NCBI RefSeq assembly: GCF_024746815.1
Contig: NZ_CP080525.1
Span: 62,001 to 126,000 of the forward strand
From: Mesorhizobium sp. AR07
GTDB taxonomy: Bacteria; Pseudomonadota; Alphaproteobacteria; Rhizobiales; Rhizobiaceae
Reading direction: 5' to 3'
DNA length: 64,000 nucleotides
Shown: positions 45,713 to 54,495 of the stretch, piece by piece
Numbering within the stretch: position 1 is the stretch's first letter
How the letters are laid out: every line of letters starts with the position of its first letter
Program-made: the position numbers and the translations under genes
Notes under the pieces: generated by a model
Database searches by the model: none
The model's input: the letters and a program-made list of their open reading frames with translations, nothing else
Told to the model about the DNA's origin: nothing

Positions 45713-46135
45713 TCAGCCGACGATTTCGGTGTCCGAGAACCAGTACTTGATCTCTTCGGCGGCGGTCTCCGGCGCATCGGAGCCGTGCACCGAGTTTTCG
45801 CCGATCGACAGCGCATGCACCTTGCGGATGGTGCCTTCGGCGGCATTGGCCGGGTTGGTGGCGCCCATCACTTCGCGGTTCCTGGCAATGGCATTCTCGC
45901 CTTCCAACACCTGCACGATGGTCGGTGCCGACGACATGAACTCCACCAGTTCGCCGAAGAACGGGCGGTCCTTGTGGACGGCATAAAAGCCTTCCGCCTC
46001 ACGGCGGCTCATCCACACCCGGCGCGAGGCGATGACGCGCAGGCCGGCCTCTTCCAGCATCCTGGTGATGGCGCCGGTGAGGTTGCGCCGGGTTGCGTCC
46101 GGCTTGATCATGGAAAAGGTGCGTTCGAGCGCCAT
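45713..46135 (-). CDS. ndk: nucleoside diphosphate kinase
   Basis: A 140-residue kinase that equalises nucleoside triphosphate pools. It begins [19 protein letters not shown] and carries the phosphohistidine region [23 protein letters not shown]. Length and motifs are standard. It has its own terminator. Confidence 0.97.
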   Translation of the reverse strand: MALERTFSMIKPDATRRNLTGAITRMLEEAGLRVIASRRVWMSRREAEGFYAVHKDRPFFGELVEFMSSAPTIVQVLEGENAIARNREVMGATNPANAAEGTIRKVHALSIGENSVHGSDAPETAAEEIKYWFSDTEIVG

Positions 46136-46441
46136 GGGTCGTCCTTGTCTGTGAATGGAATTGAGAGTGGCGGGCTCTATACAAGCCGCCCGGCCCATTG
46201 CCAAGGGGTGAGGCCAAAGGGGTGAGGGATGGTCCGCGAAGCGGATGGAAAGCCAATTGCTTGGCTTTCAGAGTAACGAACGCCCGGAGCGATGCGAAGG
46301 GCCGGAACGCTGAGCGTTTCCGCGCCGGGCCGGCGCCGATGGGGCGGACCGGCAAGCGAGATCGGATGGCTGTAATGCGGTGCTTTGCTTGCTATAGTCG
46401 CGTGTCGGCGCCGCGCTGAAGTCGGCCCGAATGGAGACACC
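46136..46441. other. gene-free stretch with hairpin
   Basis: About 306 bases between ndk and the DUF2934 gene. GAAAGCCAA (46248-46256) pairs perfectly with TTGGCTTTC (46261-46269). Just before it, TCCGCGAAGCGGA matches a motif in the foldback element at 54521. These look like remnants of intergenic repeats; both divergent promoters must also be here. Confidence 0.5.
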
Positions 46442-46702
46442 ATGAGCATGACAGACGATCGTCAGGAACGCATTCGCAACCGCGCGCATCAGATCTGGCT
46501 GCAAGAGGGGCAACCGGCTGGCCAGCATGATCGCCATTGGCATCAGGCGGCAGCCGACATCGACCAGGAGGATGCCGCGGGGAAATCGGCAGCCAAGAAG
46601 CCCGCCAAGAAGGAAGCCGGCGCCGGCAAGGCAAAAGCCGATGCCAAGGAGGCGAAGGCCGCCAAGCCGAAGACCAGCAAGCCAAAAAAGGCGGCCAAAT
46701 AA
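46442..46702 (+). CDS. DUF2934 protein with Lys/Ala tail
   Basis: An 86-residue protein. The first ~45 residues match DUF2934 (RQERIRNRAHQIWLQEGQPAGQHDRHWHQA), a motif common in rhizobia; the rest is a basic AKKPAKKEAGAGKAKADAKEAKAAKPK tail like that of the H1-like protein at 36.6 kb. GGAG five bases upstream supports the start at 46442. Function unknown; nucleic-acid binding by the tail is an inference. Confidence 0.8.
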   Translation: MSMTDDRQERIRNRAHQIWLQEGQPAGQHDRHWHQAAADIDQEDAAGKSAAKKPAKKEAGAGKAKADAKEAKAAKPKTSKPKKAAK

Positions 46703-46786
46703 GGCCTGGCTGTCTCGCTGCGGACCTTCCTCGCAAAGGGTTGACGGCTGTCGTGCTGGCCTTGTGTAGGGCCAAGCGCTACGGCG

Positions 46787-47479
46787 TCATGCCGCTGCCG
46801 CCACCTTTCGTGCCAACCCGCCGTGCAGGTCGAGGCAGCGGGCGAACCACTGCGCCACCACGTCGCTGTCGTCGAGCAACTGGTAGGGCGAGGCTATGCG
46901 CGCCCATTGCAGGGCACCGAAGACGATGTAGTCGGCAAACAGCGGTGACCTTCCGCCGATGAATGGCTGATAGGAGAGCATCGAGCGCAACGGTTCCAGT
47001 GCGGCTCGAAACGCTGCCAGCCCGGCGTCGCGAGCGGTGACGACGTCCTCCAGCCGCTTGCCGAGGCGCTGCTCGCGGCTCCGGCGGAAATAAGCGGCGT
47101 TCTCCTCGTCCTGCATGGCATGGAGGTCGATTATCGCGGCGGTGGTCACATAGGGATGGATGGTCAGTTGCGACCAGCGCTCGACGAAGCGCGCCATCGC
47201 CTTGCCGCCTTCGCCGCCAAACAGCGTCGGCCGATCGCGATAGGCTTCGTCGAGATAGAGTGCGATGGCGAAGGAATCGGCGACGACCTTGTCGCCGTCG
47301 CGGATCACCGGAACGGTTTTCGAAACACCGCCTTCGACAGCGGGCACCTCAAGAAAACGCGTCGGCGCGGTTGAGATGTCGAGCCCTTTGTGGGCAAGCG
47401 CCATCGCCACCTTCCAGCAATGGGGGCTGAACGGACGTGCGGTGTCGCGTCCGACGAGGTCATAGAGCAGAATGGTCAT
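46787..47479 (-). CDS. glutathione S-transferase family protein
   Basis: A 230-residue GST-like enzyme with N-terminal LLYDLVGRDTARPFSPHCWKVAMALAHKGL, KTVPVIRDGDKVVADSFAIALYLDEAY and a C-terminal helical domain ending near RCLDLHGGLARKV. The SPHCWK segment resembles beta-etherase-type GSTs. The substrate cannot be assigned. It is divergent from the DinB-like gene. Confidence 0.86.
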   Translation of the reverse strand: MTILLYDLVGRDTARPFSPHCWKVAMALAHKGLDISTAPTRFLEVPAVEGGVSKTVPVIRDGDKVVADSFAIALYLDEAYRDRPTLFGGEGGKAMARFVERWSQLTIHPYVTTAAIIDLHAMQDEENAAYFRRSREQRLGKRLEDVVTARDAGLAAFRAALEPLRSMLSYQPFIGGRSPLFADYIVFGALQWARIASPYQLLDDSDVVAQWFARCLDLHGGLARKVAAAA

Positions 47480-47540
47480 TGGCGTCGGCCTCCTCGCGGG
47501 TTAGGTAGGCGCCCGCATCGACGCGAGCCGAGGGGAAACC

Positions 47541-48053
47541 ATGAGACAGCATTTCATGATGTTTGCGGCCTATAATCAATGGGCCAACAACCGCATCTAT
47601 GATGCCGCCGCCTTGCTCGACGAAGAGGAATTCAACCGCGACGTCGGGGCCTTCTTCGGCTCGATGATGGGTACGCTCAACCACCTGCTGACAGCCGATC
47701 GCATCTGGATGAAGCGCTTCACCGGCGAGGGCGACGCGCCGACGACGCTGGACGCCATTCTGCACCGGGCCTTGCCTGGACTGCGGATGGCGCGTGAAGC
47801 CGAGGACAAGAGGATCATCGACTGGGTCGGCGGTCTCGGCGACAAGGCGTTGGCGGGCCGCTTCACCTATATGACTGTCTCCGACATGCGCACGGTCTCG
47901 CAAAGGCTGGCGCCGGCGCTGGATCATGTCTTCAACCACCAGACCCACCACCGAGGCCAGGCGCATACGATTCTGACCATCCTGGGACGGCCCAGCCTGG
48001 GTCTGGACCTCATGCTGTTCCAGCGAACCGAGGAGGGCAGGTCTTTCGCCTGA
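47541..48053 (+). CDS. DinB-family four-helix protein
   Basis: A 170-residue DinB/YfiT-like protein. The metal-binding histidines are visible in TLNHLLTADRIWMKRF and FNHQTHHRGQAHTILT. Some relatives are bacillithiol or mycothiol-dependent transferases; in rhizobia the cofactor is unknown. GAGGGG precedes the ATG. It converges on the GNAT gene. Confidence 0.9.
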   Translation: MRQHFMMFAAYNQWANNRIYDAAALLDEEEFNRDVGAFFGSMMGTLNHLLTADRIWMKRFTGEGDAPTTLDAILHRALPGLRMAREAEDKRIIDWVGGLGDKALAGRFTYMTVSDMRTVSQRLAPALDHVFNHQTHHRGQAHTILTILGRPSLGLDLMLFQRTEEGRSFA

Positions 48054-48102
48054 TCCGGGTGATGTTTTCGTTGCAGTCCGAAAGTTGAGCGGCCGGCGCT
48101 GA

Positions 48103-48699
48103 CTATCGCTGCATTTTGTGCTGCAGCATTGTCTTTACGTCCGGCCACTCGGAATCGATGATGCTGAACCGGACGGAGTTGCGCTTCCTGCCGTCCGGCA
48201 TGATGCGCTCATTGCGAATGGTTCCCTCCTCCTTCGCTCCTATTCGCAGAATGGCTGCCCTTGACGCGTCGTTCAGTTCGTCCGTGGTGAATTGCACGCG
48301 GACGCACTGCATGACCTCGAACGCGTGGGTCAGGAGAAGATACTTCGCCTCGGTATTGATCCCCGACCGCTGAACCGAGTTGCTGAGCCAGGTATGCCCA
48401 ATCTCCAACTTTCTGTTGGTGCGATCGATCTTCCAAAACCGTGTGCTTCCGCAGATCTGTCCCGTGCTGCGCAGGACGATTGCGTATGGCATGACAGTGC
48501 CGGCCTGTCGCCCAGCCAAGGCGTTGGCAATATATCCGTCGATCGTGCCCGGTCCCGGAACCACCGTGGCCTTCAAGTTCCACAGCTCACCATCCGCTGC
48601 TGCGCTCAGAAGCGCCGACGAATGTTCCTGCTGAAGCGGCGTGAGCTCGACGGTCTTGCCGACCAGGGTGGGTTGTACGGATTGTAGGTAGGCATCCAT
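48103..48699 (-). CDS. GNAT acetyltransferase, RimJ/RimL-like
   Basis: A 198-residue N-acetyltransferase. VELTPLQQEHSSALLSAA opens the fold. IGHTWLSNSVQRSGINTEAKYLLLTHAFEVMQCVRVQFTTDELNDASRAAILRIGAKEEGTIRNERI contains the acetyl-CoA-binding region and the typical C-terminal strands of the RimJ/RimL group. The substrate is unknown. Confidence 0.87.
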   Translation of the reverse strand: MDAYLQSVQPTLVGKTVELTPLQQEHSSALLSAAADGELWNLKATVVPGPGTIDGYIANALAGRQAGTVMPYAIVLRSTGQICGSTRFWKIDRTNRKLEIGHTWLSNSVQRSGINTEAKYLLLTHAFEVMQCVRVQFTTDELNDASRAAILRIGAKEEGTIRNERIMPDGRKRNSVRFSIIDSEWPDVKTMLQHKMQR

Positions 48700-48810
48700 A
48701 TCAGATGGCTCTCAACTCCGGACATTGCTTCTGATCGGTTGATTCTTTCGGTGGACAGCCAATCCGACCATCCGACGCTCGCGCGAATGGATTTCCGGAC
48801 GCCTCGACGC

Positions 48811-49752
48811 TCAGCCGCGGATCTCGCTGTCCAACTGGCTCTGCGTCAAAGCCGCCTCCGTCATGACCCACTGTTTGAACAGCGACACCTTGCGCGCGGC
48901 AGGGACCTTGCGAGGGGAAACAAAATACCAGCCAGCCATGTTCGGGTGGTGGACGGCGAAGGGCGCCACCAGTTTTTCGGCGCGGATATCGCTGGCCATA
49001 TAGGCACGATTGGCCACCGCAAAACCCATTCCGGCGTTGGCCGCCTCGTAGGACATCATGCATGAGTCGAAGTAAATGCTTCTGGTCTCGCTGAGCACGA
49101 AGCTGGCGCCGGCGAAGCCAAGCCAGGATTGCCAGTTCTGCGTGCAAGTGTCGGAATGCAGCAGCGTGAAGTGCTTGAGGTCGTCCGGTGTCACCTTCGA
49201 CAGCGGCTTGTCGCCGAGGACCTCATGGAACAGCTTGCGGCTGCACACCGGCGTCAGGTCTTCCCGAAACAGCAGATCGGATTGCAACCCGTGAAACTGG
49301 CCGTCGCCATAGCGGATTTCGAGATCGAACTCGGAAGTCGTGAACTCATGCGTCGCGTAGGATGTCGAGACCCGCATCACAATATCGGGATATTGCCGCT
49401 GGAACATCGGCAGGCGCGGAAATAGCCAGCGTGCCGCGAAGGTCGGCAGCACCGATATCTTCAACACATGCTCCTGCGATTGCCCGGTCGCTTCCATGCT
49501 GGCGGCGACGATTCGCTCCAGCGCCTCGCGAACGCGCGAGACATAGGTCTCACCCTCCGGCGTCAACGACACCGCGTTGCCGCCGCGCTGGAAGATCTTG
49601 AAACGCAGTTGATCCTCCAGGCTTTTCACGCGCTGGCTGACCGCTGAAGCGGTGATGAACTGTTCCTCGCCGGCGCGCGTGAAATTCCCGTGCCTCGCAG
49701 CACTCTCCACGATTTTCAGCGAATTGAGGTTGACCTGACTGAGCAGACGCAC
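48811..49752 (-). CDS. LysR-type transcriptional regulator
   Basis: A 313-residue LTTR. The N-terminal helix-turn-helix (LKIVESAARHGNFTRAGEEQFITASAVSQRVKSLEDQL) is followed by an effector domain of the GcvA/AmpR type (FAARWLFPRLPMFQRQYPDIVMRVST). The start is GTG at 49752 with AAGG upstream. It is divergent from the oxygenase-like gene 111 bp away and is the likely regulator of that gene and its transporter. Confidence 0.92.
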   Translation of the reverse strand: MRLLSQVNLNSLKIVESAARHGNFTRAGEEQFITASAVSQRVKSLEDQLRFKIFQRGGNAVSLTPEGETYVSRVREALERIVAASMEATGQSQEHVLKISVLPTFAARWLFPRLPMFQRQYPDIVMRVSTSYATHEFTTSEFDLEIRYGDGQFHGLQSDLLFREDLTPVCSRKLFHEVLGDKPLSKVTPDDLKHFTLLHSDTCTQNWQSWLGFAGASFVLSETRSIYFDSCMMSYEAANAGMGFAVANRAYMASDIRAEKLVAPFAVHHPNMAGWYFVSPRKVPAARKVSLFKQWVMTEAALTQSQLDSEIRG

Positions 49753-49863
49753 GGGCTTCGACCTTAAGCTGGGCTTACTCTAGCACCAGCATTCCTAATT
49801 TTACAGGGGTAGGTGAACTAATCGACTGTTTACCAAGTGTTGCCCCCATCCTGGAGAAGTACA

Positions 49864-50697
49864 ATGAACGCACATACAATTCCCGAACTGCGCTATGCGA
49901 TGAGCCGAGAAGCCATCATCGGCCATGAAACAGCCTGGAAAGTGTCCAGCTTCGGCGTCGCGCAGTATCTGCACGGCTATGACCCGGCACTGCTTGCCGC
50001 GATCGAGGAGGCTGCTCTGAAGCTCAAGGCCAGCCATGCCGTGCACAAGCACCTCGACCTGACTTTCATCACAGGCGCCGACCGTTTCATCCCCGAAATC
50101 AAGGAGTTGCTGCACGACAAGCTGCGCCTGGAGCGGCTGTCCGACATGATGGGCACCAAGCTGGAGCCCTATCCGCTGTCGATCGTCGGCTCGACCGTCA
50201 CCTTCATGAACCCGAAGGACGGCGCCGTGGAATGGCATTGCGATGGCGTTCCGGTCACCGAACTCATTCCGCTGTCGATCAGCAATCCGCTGGTCGGCGG
50301 CCATCTCGAAATCTACTGCGACGACTCCGAAACCGGTCGCGCCATCCTCGAATCCGGCCGCGAGATCCCGCGCAACCGTGTCATGCGCATCGATCACAAG
50401 ATGAACTACGCGACGCTCGGGCAGTTCCTTGGCATCCTGCATCGCACCGCGCCGATCCAGTTCGGCGAGCGCGTCACGCTGGTGCTCAACCAGCGCTCTG
50501 TCGCCAAACCCTATGTCGACGACAACCGCATGTTCTATCTTGCCGCCGACAACGACCATGACCGCGAATGGGTCAATGAACTGGCCGAGGACGTCTGGAC
50601 CAACCAGTTGCCGGCCTATCGACGGTTCGAGGACGAGCGTCCCGTCCCGGTGTCGCCCGAGGCGCCGATTCCGGGCGGGGCCAGGGACACATGGTAA
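49864..50697 (+). CDS. 2-oxoglutarate/Fe(II) oxygenase-like protein
   Basis: A 277-residue protein with the signature of Fe(II)/2-oxoglutarate dioxygenases: HxD in VEWHCDGVPVTELIPL, a distal His in LGILHRTAPIQFGERVTLVLNQR and the following Arg that would bind 2-oxoglutarate. A named subfamily is not clear to me. Divergent LysR and downstream EamA transporter genes suggest that it hydroxylates a small amino-acid-like compound that is then exported. Activity and substrate are inferences. Confidence 0.7.
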   Translation: MNAHTIPELRYAMSREAIIGHETAWKVSSFGVAQYLHGYDPALLAAIEEAALKLKASHAVHKHLDLTFITGADRFIPEIKELLHDKLRLERLSDMMGTKLEPYPLSIVGSTVTFMNPKDGAVEWHCDGVPVTELIPLSISNPLVGGHLEIYCDDSETGRAILESGREIPRNRVMRIDHKMNYATLGQFLGILHRTAPIQFGERVTLVLNQRSVAKPYVDDNRMFYLAADNDHDREWVNELAEDVWTNQLPAYRRFEDERPVPVSPEAPIPGGARDTW

Positions 50698-50701
50698 TGA
50701 G

Positions 50702-50746
50702 CCATGATCCCGAAAAGTGGGAGCCGGTTTTCGGACAAGATCATGG
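50702..50746. repeat. RIME-like palindrome before the EamA gene
   Basis: Outer arms CCATGATC (50702-50709) and GATCATGG (50739-50746), inner arms CGAAAA (50711-50716) and TTTTCG (50728-50733). This is the fullest copy of the CATGATCCCGAAAA family here. The ATG proposed for the transporter lies inside its right arm. Confidence 0.8.
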
Positions 50747-51669
50747 TCGAACACAGAGATAGAGCTCCATACCGATTCCTTCGGCATGGATCAGGCTCGG
50801 TATCCGCGCTGGTCTTCGCTGCCGGCGCGGTCGCGTTGTGGTCGACCAATGCGCTGGTCGGCAAATCCCTGCTGGCCAGCCACCCCGTGTCGCAAGTGCA
50901 GTTCCTGCAATTTACAGGAGCCGCGCTCGTCTTCGCCGCCATCCGGTTGATGAGCCGGGAAAGAGCCGCGCCGCTCACGGCGACGGCCGCGCTCGTGCCT
51001 CTCGCGGTCGGCTTCATCGGTCTGGTCGGCACCATGGTGCTACAGTACATCGCCTTCGCTTCGATGCCGGTCATCGAGGCCAATCTGGTGGCCTACACCT
51101 GGCCGTTGATGGTCGCGGCGGCGGTCATCGCCTTGGAAAACCCGCGGCGCCCGGCACTGCTGGGCCTTGCCGCGGCCGTGGGGTTCATCGGCGTCGCGCT
51201 GGTGATTTCGGGAGGGCGCGACCAATCCTGGCTCCAGGGCGATCTCGTCGGCTATCTCGCCGCATTCGGCTCTGCGCTGTGCATGGCCTTCTATTCGGTC
51301 ATGGTGGGGCGGCTTGCCACCTCTTCGGATCGCCTGTTGTTGCCGTCGTCGCTGATCGGCGTCGCGTTGACGTTTCTGTGGTGCGTTCGCGCCGGCGGCG
51401 CCTGGCCCACCGGCGCGGACCTGGCTCTCGGCCTCTATCTCGGCGCCGGTCCCATGGGGTTGGGCTATTACTTCTGGTCACGTGCCTTGAAGCTCGAAGG
51501 CAGCGGCAGGGTCGCGGTCGTCGCCTATCTCACGCCGATCGCTTCGACGCTGCTGCTGACCTTGTCTGGCGAGCGGCTGACGATGACGGCCATTGCCGGA
51601 GCCGTGCTCGTCATCGGCAGTTGCGTCGCGGTCGGCGTGGAACGTTCGGAGGCCGAAAACCATGTTTGA
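50743..51669 (+). CDS. EamA/DMT-family transporter
   Basis: A ~308-residue inner-membrane transporter with ten predicted helices in two EamA repeats (ALWSTNALVGKSLLASHPVSQVQFLQF; GDLVGYLAAFGSALCMAFYSVMVGRLA; VVAYLTPIASTLLLTLSGERL). Family members export amino acids and metabolites. The start is uncertain because the upstream sequence is a RIME-type repeat: ATG 50743 lies in its right arm, and ATG 50704 would encode the repeat itself. It follows the oxygenase-like gene closely and overlaps the next ORF by 8 nt. Confidence 0.88.
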   Translation: MVEHRDRAPYRFLRHGSGSVSALVFAAGAVALWSTNALVGKSLLASHPVSQVQFLQFTGAALVFAAIRLMSRERAAPLTATAALVPLAVGFIGLVGTMVLQYIAFASMPVIEANLVAYTWPLMVAAAVIALENPRRPALLGLAAAVGFIGVALVISGGRDQSWLQGDLVGYLAAFGSALCMAFYSVMVGRLATSSDRLLLPSSLIGVALTFLWCVRAGGAWPTGADLALGLYLGAGPMGLGYYFWSRALKLEGSGRVAVVAYLTPIASTLLLTLSGERLTMTAIAGAVLVIGSCVAVGVERSEAENHV

Positions 51670-51865
51670 CGAAAATGAACGTCTCGCCAGGCAGGAAGCG
51701 CATTGGCTGATCAAGGAATTTGGCGCCGAGGCGCCGCTTTACGCCGCGATGAAGGCCGAAAAGGCGATAGAACAGAAGGATTTTGGCCGTTGCGCCCGCT
51801 GGAAGCGTATTCTAGAGATATTGGCCGACAGCCATACTGCGAACTCTGTTAGTTCCAAGTATTAG
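51662..51865 (+). CDS. small uncharacterised protein
   Basis: A 67-residue ORF (MFDENERLARQEAHWLIKEFGAEAP...) starting 8 nt inside the end of the EamA gene. The composition (Ala, Glu, Lys, amphipathic helices) suits a folded helical protein. The family is not recognised. Translational coupling to the transporter is likely. Confidence 0.6.
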   Translation: MFDENERLARQEAHWLIKEFGAEAPLYAAMKAEKAIEQKDFGRCARWKRILEILADSHTANSVSSKY

Positions 51866-52018
51866 ATTTTCTAATTTGCGCAATGTCGGTTTTCCATGAA
51901 AAGTATCTTTAGCGAGTCTTGATTCCTTGTCGAGACTTGGCGGTCCGTTGGGGGACTCGGTCAAAGAGATACATCGGCATAAGTCTTCGCTGGGGTGGAC
52001 GACTTTGTCGCAAATAGG
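51866..52018 (+). promoter_or_regulatory. AT-rich upstream region of the MucR-like gene
   Basis: This 153-bp spacer is clearly richer in A and T than its surroundings (ATTTTCTAATTTGCG; ATGAAAAGTATCTTTAGC). A short inverted repeat AGTCT...AGACT lies near 51915. MucR/Ros proteins bind AT-rich promoters and often regulate themselves, so autoregulation is plausible. Confidence 0.45.
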
Positions 52019-52480
52019 ATGAAAGAATTGTCAAACATCGATGATAAGACCGTTATCGAGCTAACGGCCGATATTGTCTCGGCCTATGTCGGCAACAATC
52101 CGCTTCCGGCTTCCGGCTTGCCTGAGCTGATTGCCAGCGTCAGCGCTGCGGTTCGCAAGCTCGCCGGCGCGGCTGTCGCCGAAATCCCAAGCCTGGTTCC
52201 GGCCGTGAACCCGAAGAAGTCGGTGTTTCCCGACTACATCATCTGCCTTGAGGACGGAAAGAAGTTCAAGTCGCTCAAGCGGCACCTCAGGACGGATTAC
52301 GGCCTGAGCCCGGACGACTATCGTGCCAAATGGGGTCTGCCGCCAGATTATCCGATGGTCGCGCCGAATTACTCGGCGACACGTTCGGCGCTGGCAAAGT
52401 CGACGGGACTTGGCCGCAAGCCGGCAGCAGCGCCGGCCGCGGTGGTCAAGGCCACCAAGCGCGGCAAGGCGACTGCCTGA
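52019..52480 (+). CDS. MucR/Ros-family regulator with altered zinc site
   Basis: A ~153-residue transcriptional regulator. The N-terminal part (IELTADIVSAYVGNNPLPASGLPELI) and the DNA-binding domain (PDYIICLEDGKKFKSLKRHLRTDYGLSPDDYRAKWGLPPDYPMVAPNY) are MucR-like. The usual Cys-Asp-His-His zinc set reads Cys-Asp-His-Asp here, as the second His of the H-x3-H pair is replaced. Some Mesorhizobium Ros homologues are known to fold without zinc. The start is uncertain: a GTG at 51995 could add eight residues. Confidence 0.86.
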   Translation: MKELSNIDDKTVIELTADIVSAYVGNNPLPASGLPELIASVSAAVRKLAGAAVAEIPSLVPAVNPKKSVFPDYIICLEDGKKFKSLKRHLRTDYGLSPDDYRAKWGLPPDYPMVAPNYSATRSALAKSTGLGRKPAAAPAAVVKATKRGKATA

Positions 52481-52616
52481 GCGCAGCTTGACTGCAGCGG
52501 CAAGCCGCTGACCGGCTGCTTTGACGGCGCCCTGCGGGCGTCGTTTTCAGGCCTTGTGCGACCAACTGGCCCGCAAGGTCTTGCGAAGCGTCGATGTCCG
52601 GTGCAAAAGCCCCGCC

Positions 52617-54494
52617 ATGCTGATCATCAACGACCTTTCGCTCCGCATGGCCGGACGCCTGCTTCTCGACCATGCCTCGCTGACCTTGCCGGCCGGTACC
52701 AAGGCCGGCCTTGTCGGCCGCAACGGCACCGGCAAGACGACGCTGTTCAAGGCCATCACCGGCGACCTTGCTTCCGAGACGGGCTCGATCAGCCTGCCGA
52801 AGAACACGCGCATCGGCCAGGTGGCGCAGGAAGCGCCAGGCACCGAGGACCCGCTGATCGAGATCGTCCTCAAAGCCGATCTCGAACGGACGGCACTGCT
52901 CGACGAGGAAAAGACGGCGACCGATCCGCACCGCATAGCCGACATCCACATGCGGCTGGCCGACATTGACGCGCACTCAGCCGAGTCCCGCGCCGCCACC
53001 ATTCTCGCCGGCCTTGGCTTCGACGACGCCGCGCAAAGGCGCCCCGCCTCGTCCTTTTCCGGCGGCTGGCGCATGCGCGTGGCGCTCGCCGCGGTGCTGT
53101 TTTCCGAGCCCGACCTCCTGCTGCTCGACGAGCCGACCAACTATCTCGATCTCGAAGGCACGCTGTGGCTGGAAAACTATGTGTCGAAATACCCGCACAC
53201 GGTGCTTCTGATCTCGCACGATCGCGACCTGCTCAACCGCGCCGTCAACTCGATCGTCCATCTCGACCAGAAGAAGTTGACCTTCTGGCGTGGCGGCTAC
53301 GACCAGTTCGAGCGCCAGTATACCGAGCAGAAGGAACTGCAGGAGAAGGGCCGCGTCAAGCAGGAAGCTGCCCGCAAGCATATGGAATCCTTCGTCGAGC
53401 GCTTCCGCGCCAAGGCCTCCAAGGCGAGACAGGCGCAGTCGCGGATCAAGGCGCTGGAGAAGATGAAGCCGATCGCGGCGATCGTGAACGATACGGTGCG
53501 GCCATTCTCGTTCCCGGAGCCGGTCAAGACGGTGGCTTCGCCGATCGTGGCGCTGAATAATGTCAATGTCGGCTACACCGAAGGGCAGCCGATCCTGAAG
53601 AAGATGACGCTGCGCATCGACGCCGACGACCGCATCGCACTGCTCGGCGCCAACGGCAACGGCAAGTCGACCTTCGCCAAATTGCTGTCCGGCCGGCTCA
53701 AGCAGGAGAGCGGCACCATGACGGTGGCGCCTGGGCTGAAGGTGGCGATCTTCGCCCAGCACCAGCTTGATGATTTGCGGCCGGACGAAAACGCCTATGA
53801 GCATGTCCGCCGGCTGATGCCGGAGGCGCCGGAATCCAAGGTGCGCGGCCGCGTCGCCCAGTTCGGCCTCACCACCGAAAAGATGAACACCCCCGCCAAG
53901 GATCTGTCGGGCGGCGAGAAGGCGCGGCTGTTGATGGGCCTGTCGGCCTTCGAGGGCCCGAACCTGTTCATCCTCGACGAACCGACCAACCATCTCGACA
54001 TCGACAGCCGTGAATCGCTGATCCATGCGCTGAACGAATTTCCGGGTGCGGTGATCCTGATCTCGCACGACCGCCATCTGCTGGAGGCGACGGCCGATCG
54101 GCTGTGGCTGGTCAAGGACGGTGCGGTCAATCCCTATGACGGCGATCTCGAGGATTATAAAACACTGGTCACCGGTGTCTCCGGTGACCGCCGTGGCAAG
54201 CGCGAGGCGGACAAGGCGTCAAAGGCTGACCGTCGCCGCGATGCGGCTGCGCGTCGTGCCGCCTTCGAGCCGCTGGCCAAGGAAATCCGCGCCACCGAAG
54301 CGCTGATGGACCGCATCCGCAAGCGCATCGACGGCATCGAGGACGAACTGTCCAATCCGGCCGTCTACGAAAAGGATCCCTCGACAGCGACCCGGCTGGC
54401 CAAGGAGCGTTCGCAGCTTGCCCAGACGCTGGCCGGCCACGAGGAAAAATGGCTGACCATGTCGGCGGAATATGAAGAAGGCACGGCGGAGTGA
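52617..54494 (+). CDS. ABC-F family ATPase (Uup/YheS-like)
   Basis: A 625-residue soluble protein with two ABC domains. The first has Walker A GLVGRNGTGKTTLF, signature SFSGGWRMRVALA and Walker B LLLLDEPTNYLD. The second has ALLGANGNGKSTFA, DLSGGEKARLLMG and LFILDEPTNHLD. They are joined by a charged linker (QEKGRVKQEAARKHMESFVERFRAKASKARQAQSRIKALEKM), and a basic C-terminal coiled coil follows. There are no membrane segments, so it acts on ribosomes or DNA rather than as a transporter. Confidence 0.93.
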   Translation: MLIINDLSLRMAGRLLLDHASLTLPAGTKAGLVGRNGTGKTTLFKAITGDLASETGSISLPKNTRIGQVAQEAPGTEDPLIEIVLKADLERTALLDEEKTATDPHRIADIHMRLADIDAHSAESRAATILAGLGFDDAAQRRPASSFSGGWRMRVALAAVLFSEPDLLLLDEPTNYLDLEGTLWLENYVSKYPHTVLLISHDRDLLNRAVNSIVHLDQKKLTFWRGGYDQFERQYTEQKELQEKGRVKQEAARKHMESFVERFRAKASKARQAQSRIKALEKMKPIAAIVNDTVRPFSFPEPVKTVASPIVALNNVNVGYTEGQPILKKMTLRIDADDRIALLGANGNGKSTFAKLLSGRLKQESGTMTVAPGLKVAIFAQHQLDDLRPDENAYEHVRRLMPEAPESKVRGRVAQFGLTTEKMNTPAKDLSGGEKARLLMGLSAFEGPNLFILDEPTNHLDIDSRESLIHALNEFPGAVILISHDRHLLEATADRLWLVKDGAVNPYDGDLEDYKTLVTGVSGDRRGKREADKASKADRRRDAAARRAAFEPLAKEIRATEALMDRIRKRIDGIEDELSNPAVYEKDPSTATRLAKERSQLAQTLAGHEEKWLTMSAEYEEGTAE

Positions 54495-54495
54495 T

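Noticed and set aside
52617..54494. ABC exporter
   Set aside because: Both halves are ATPase domains with no membrane segments; the inter-domain linker is ABC-F-like.
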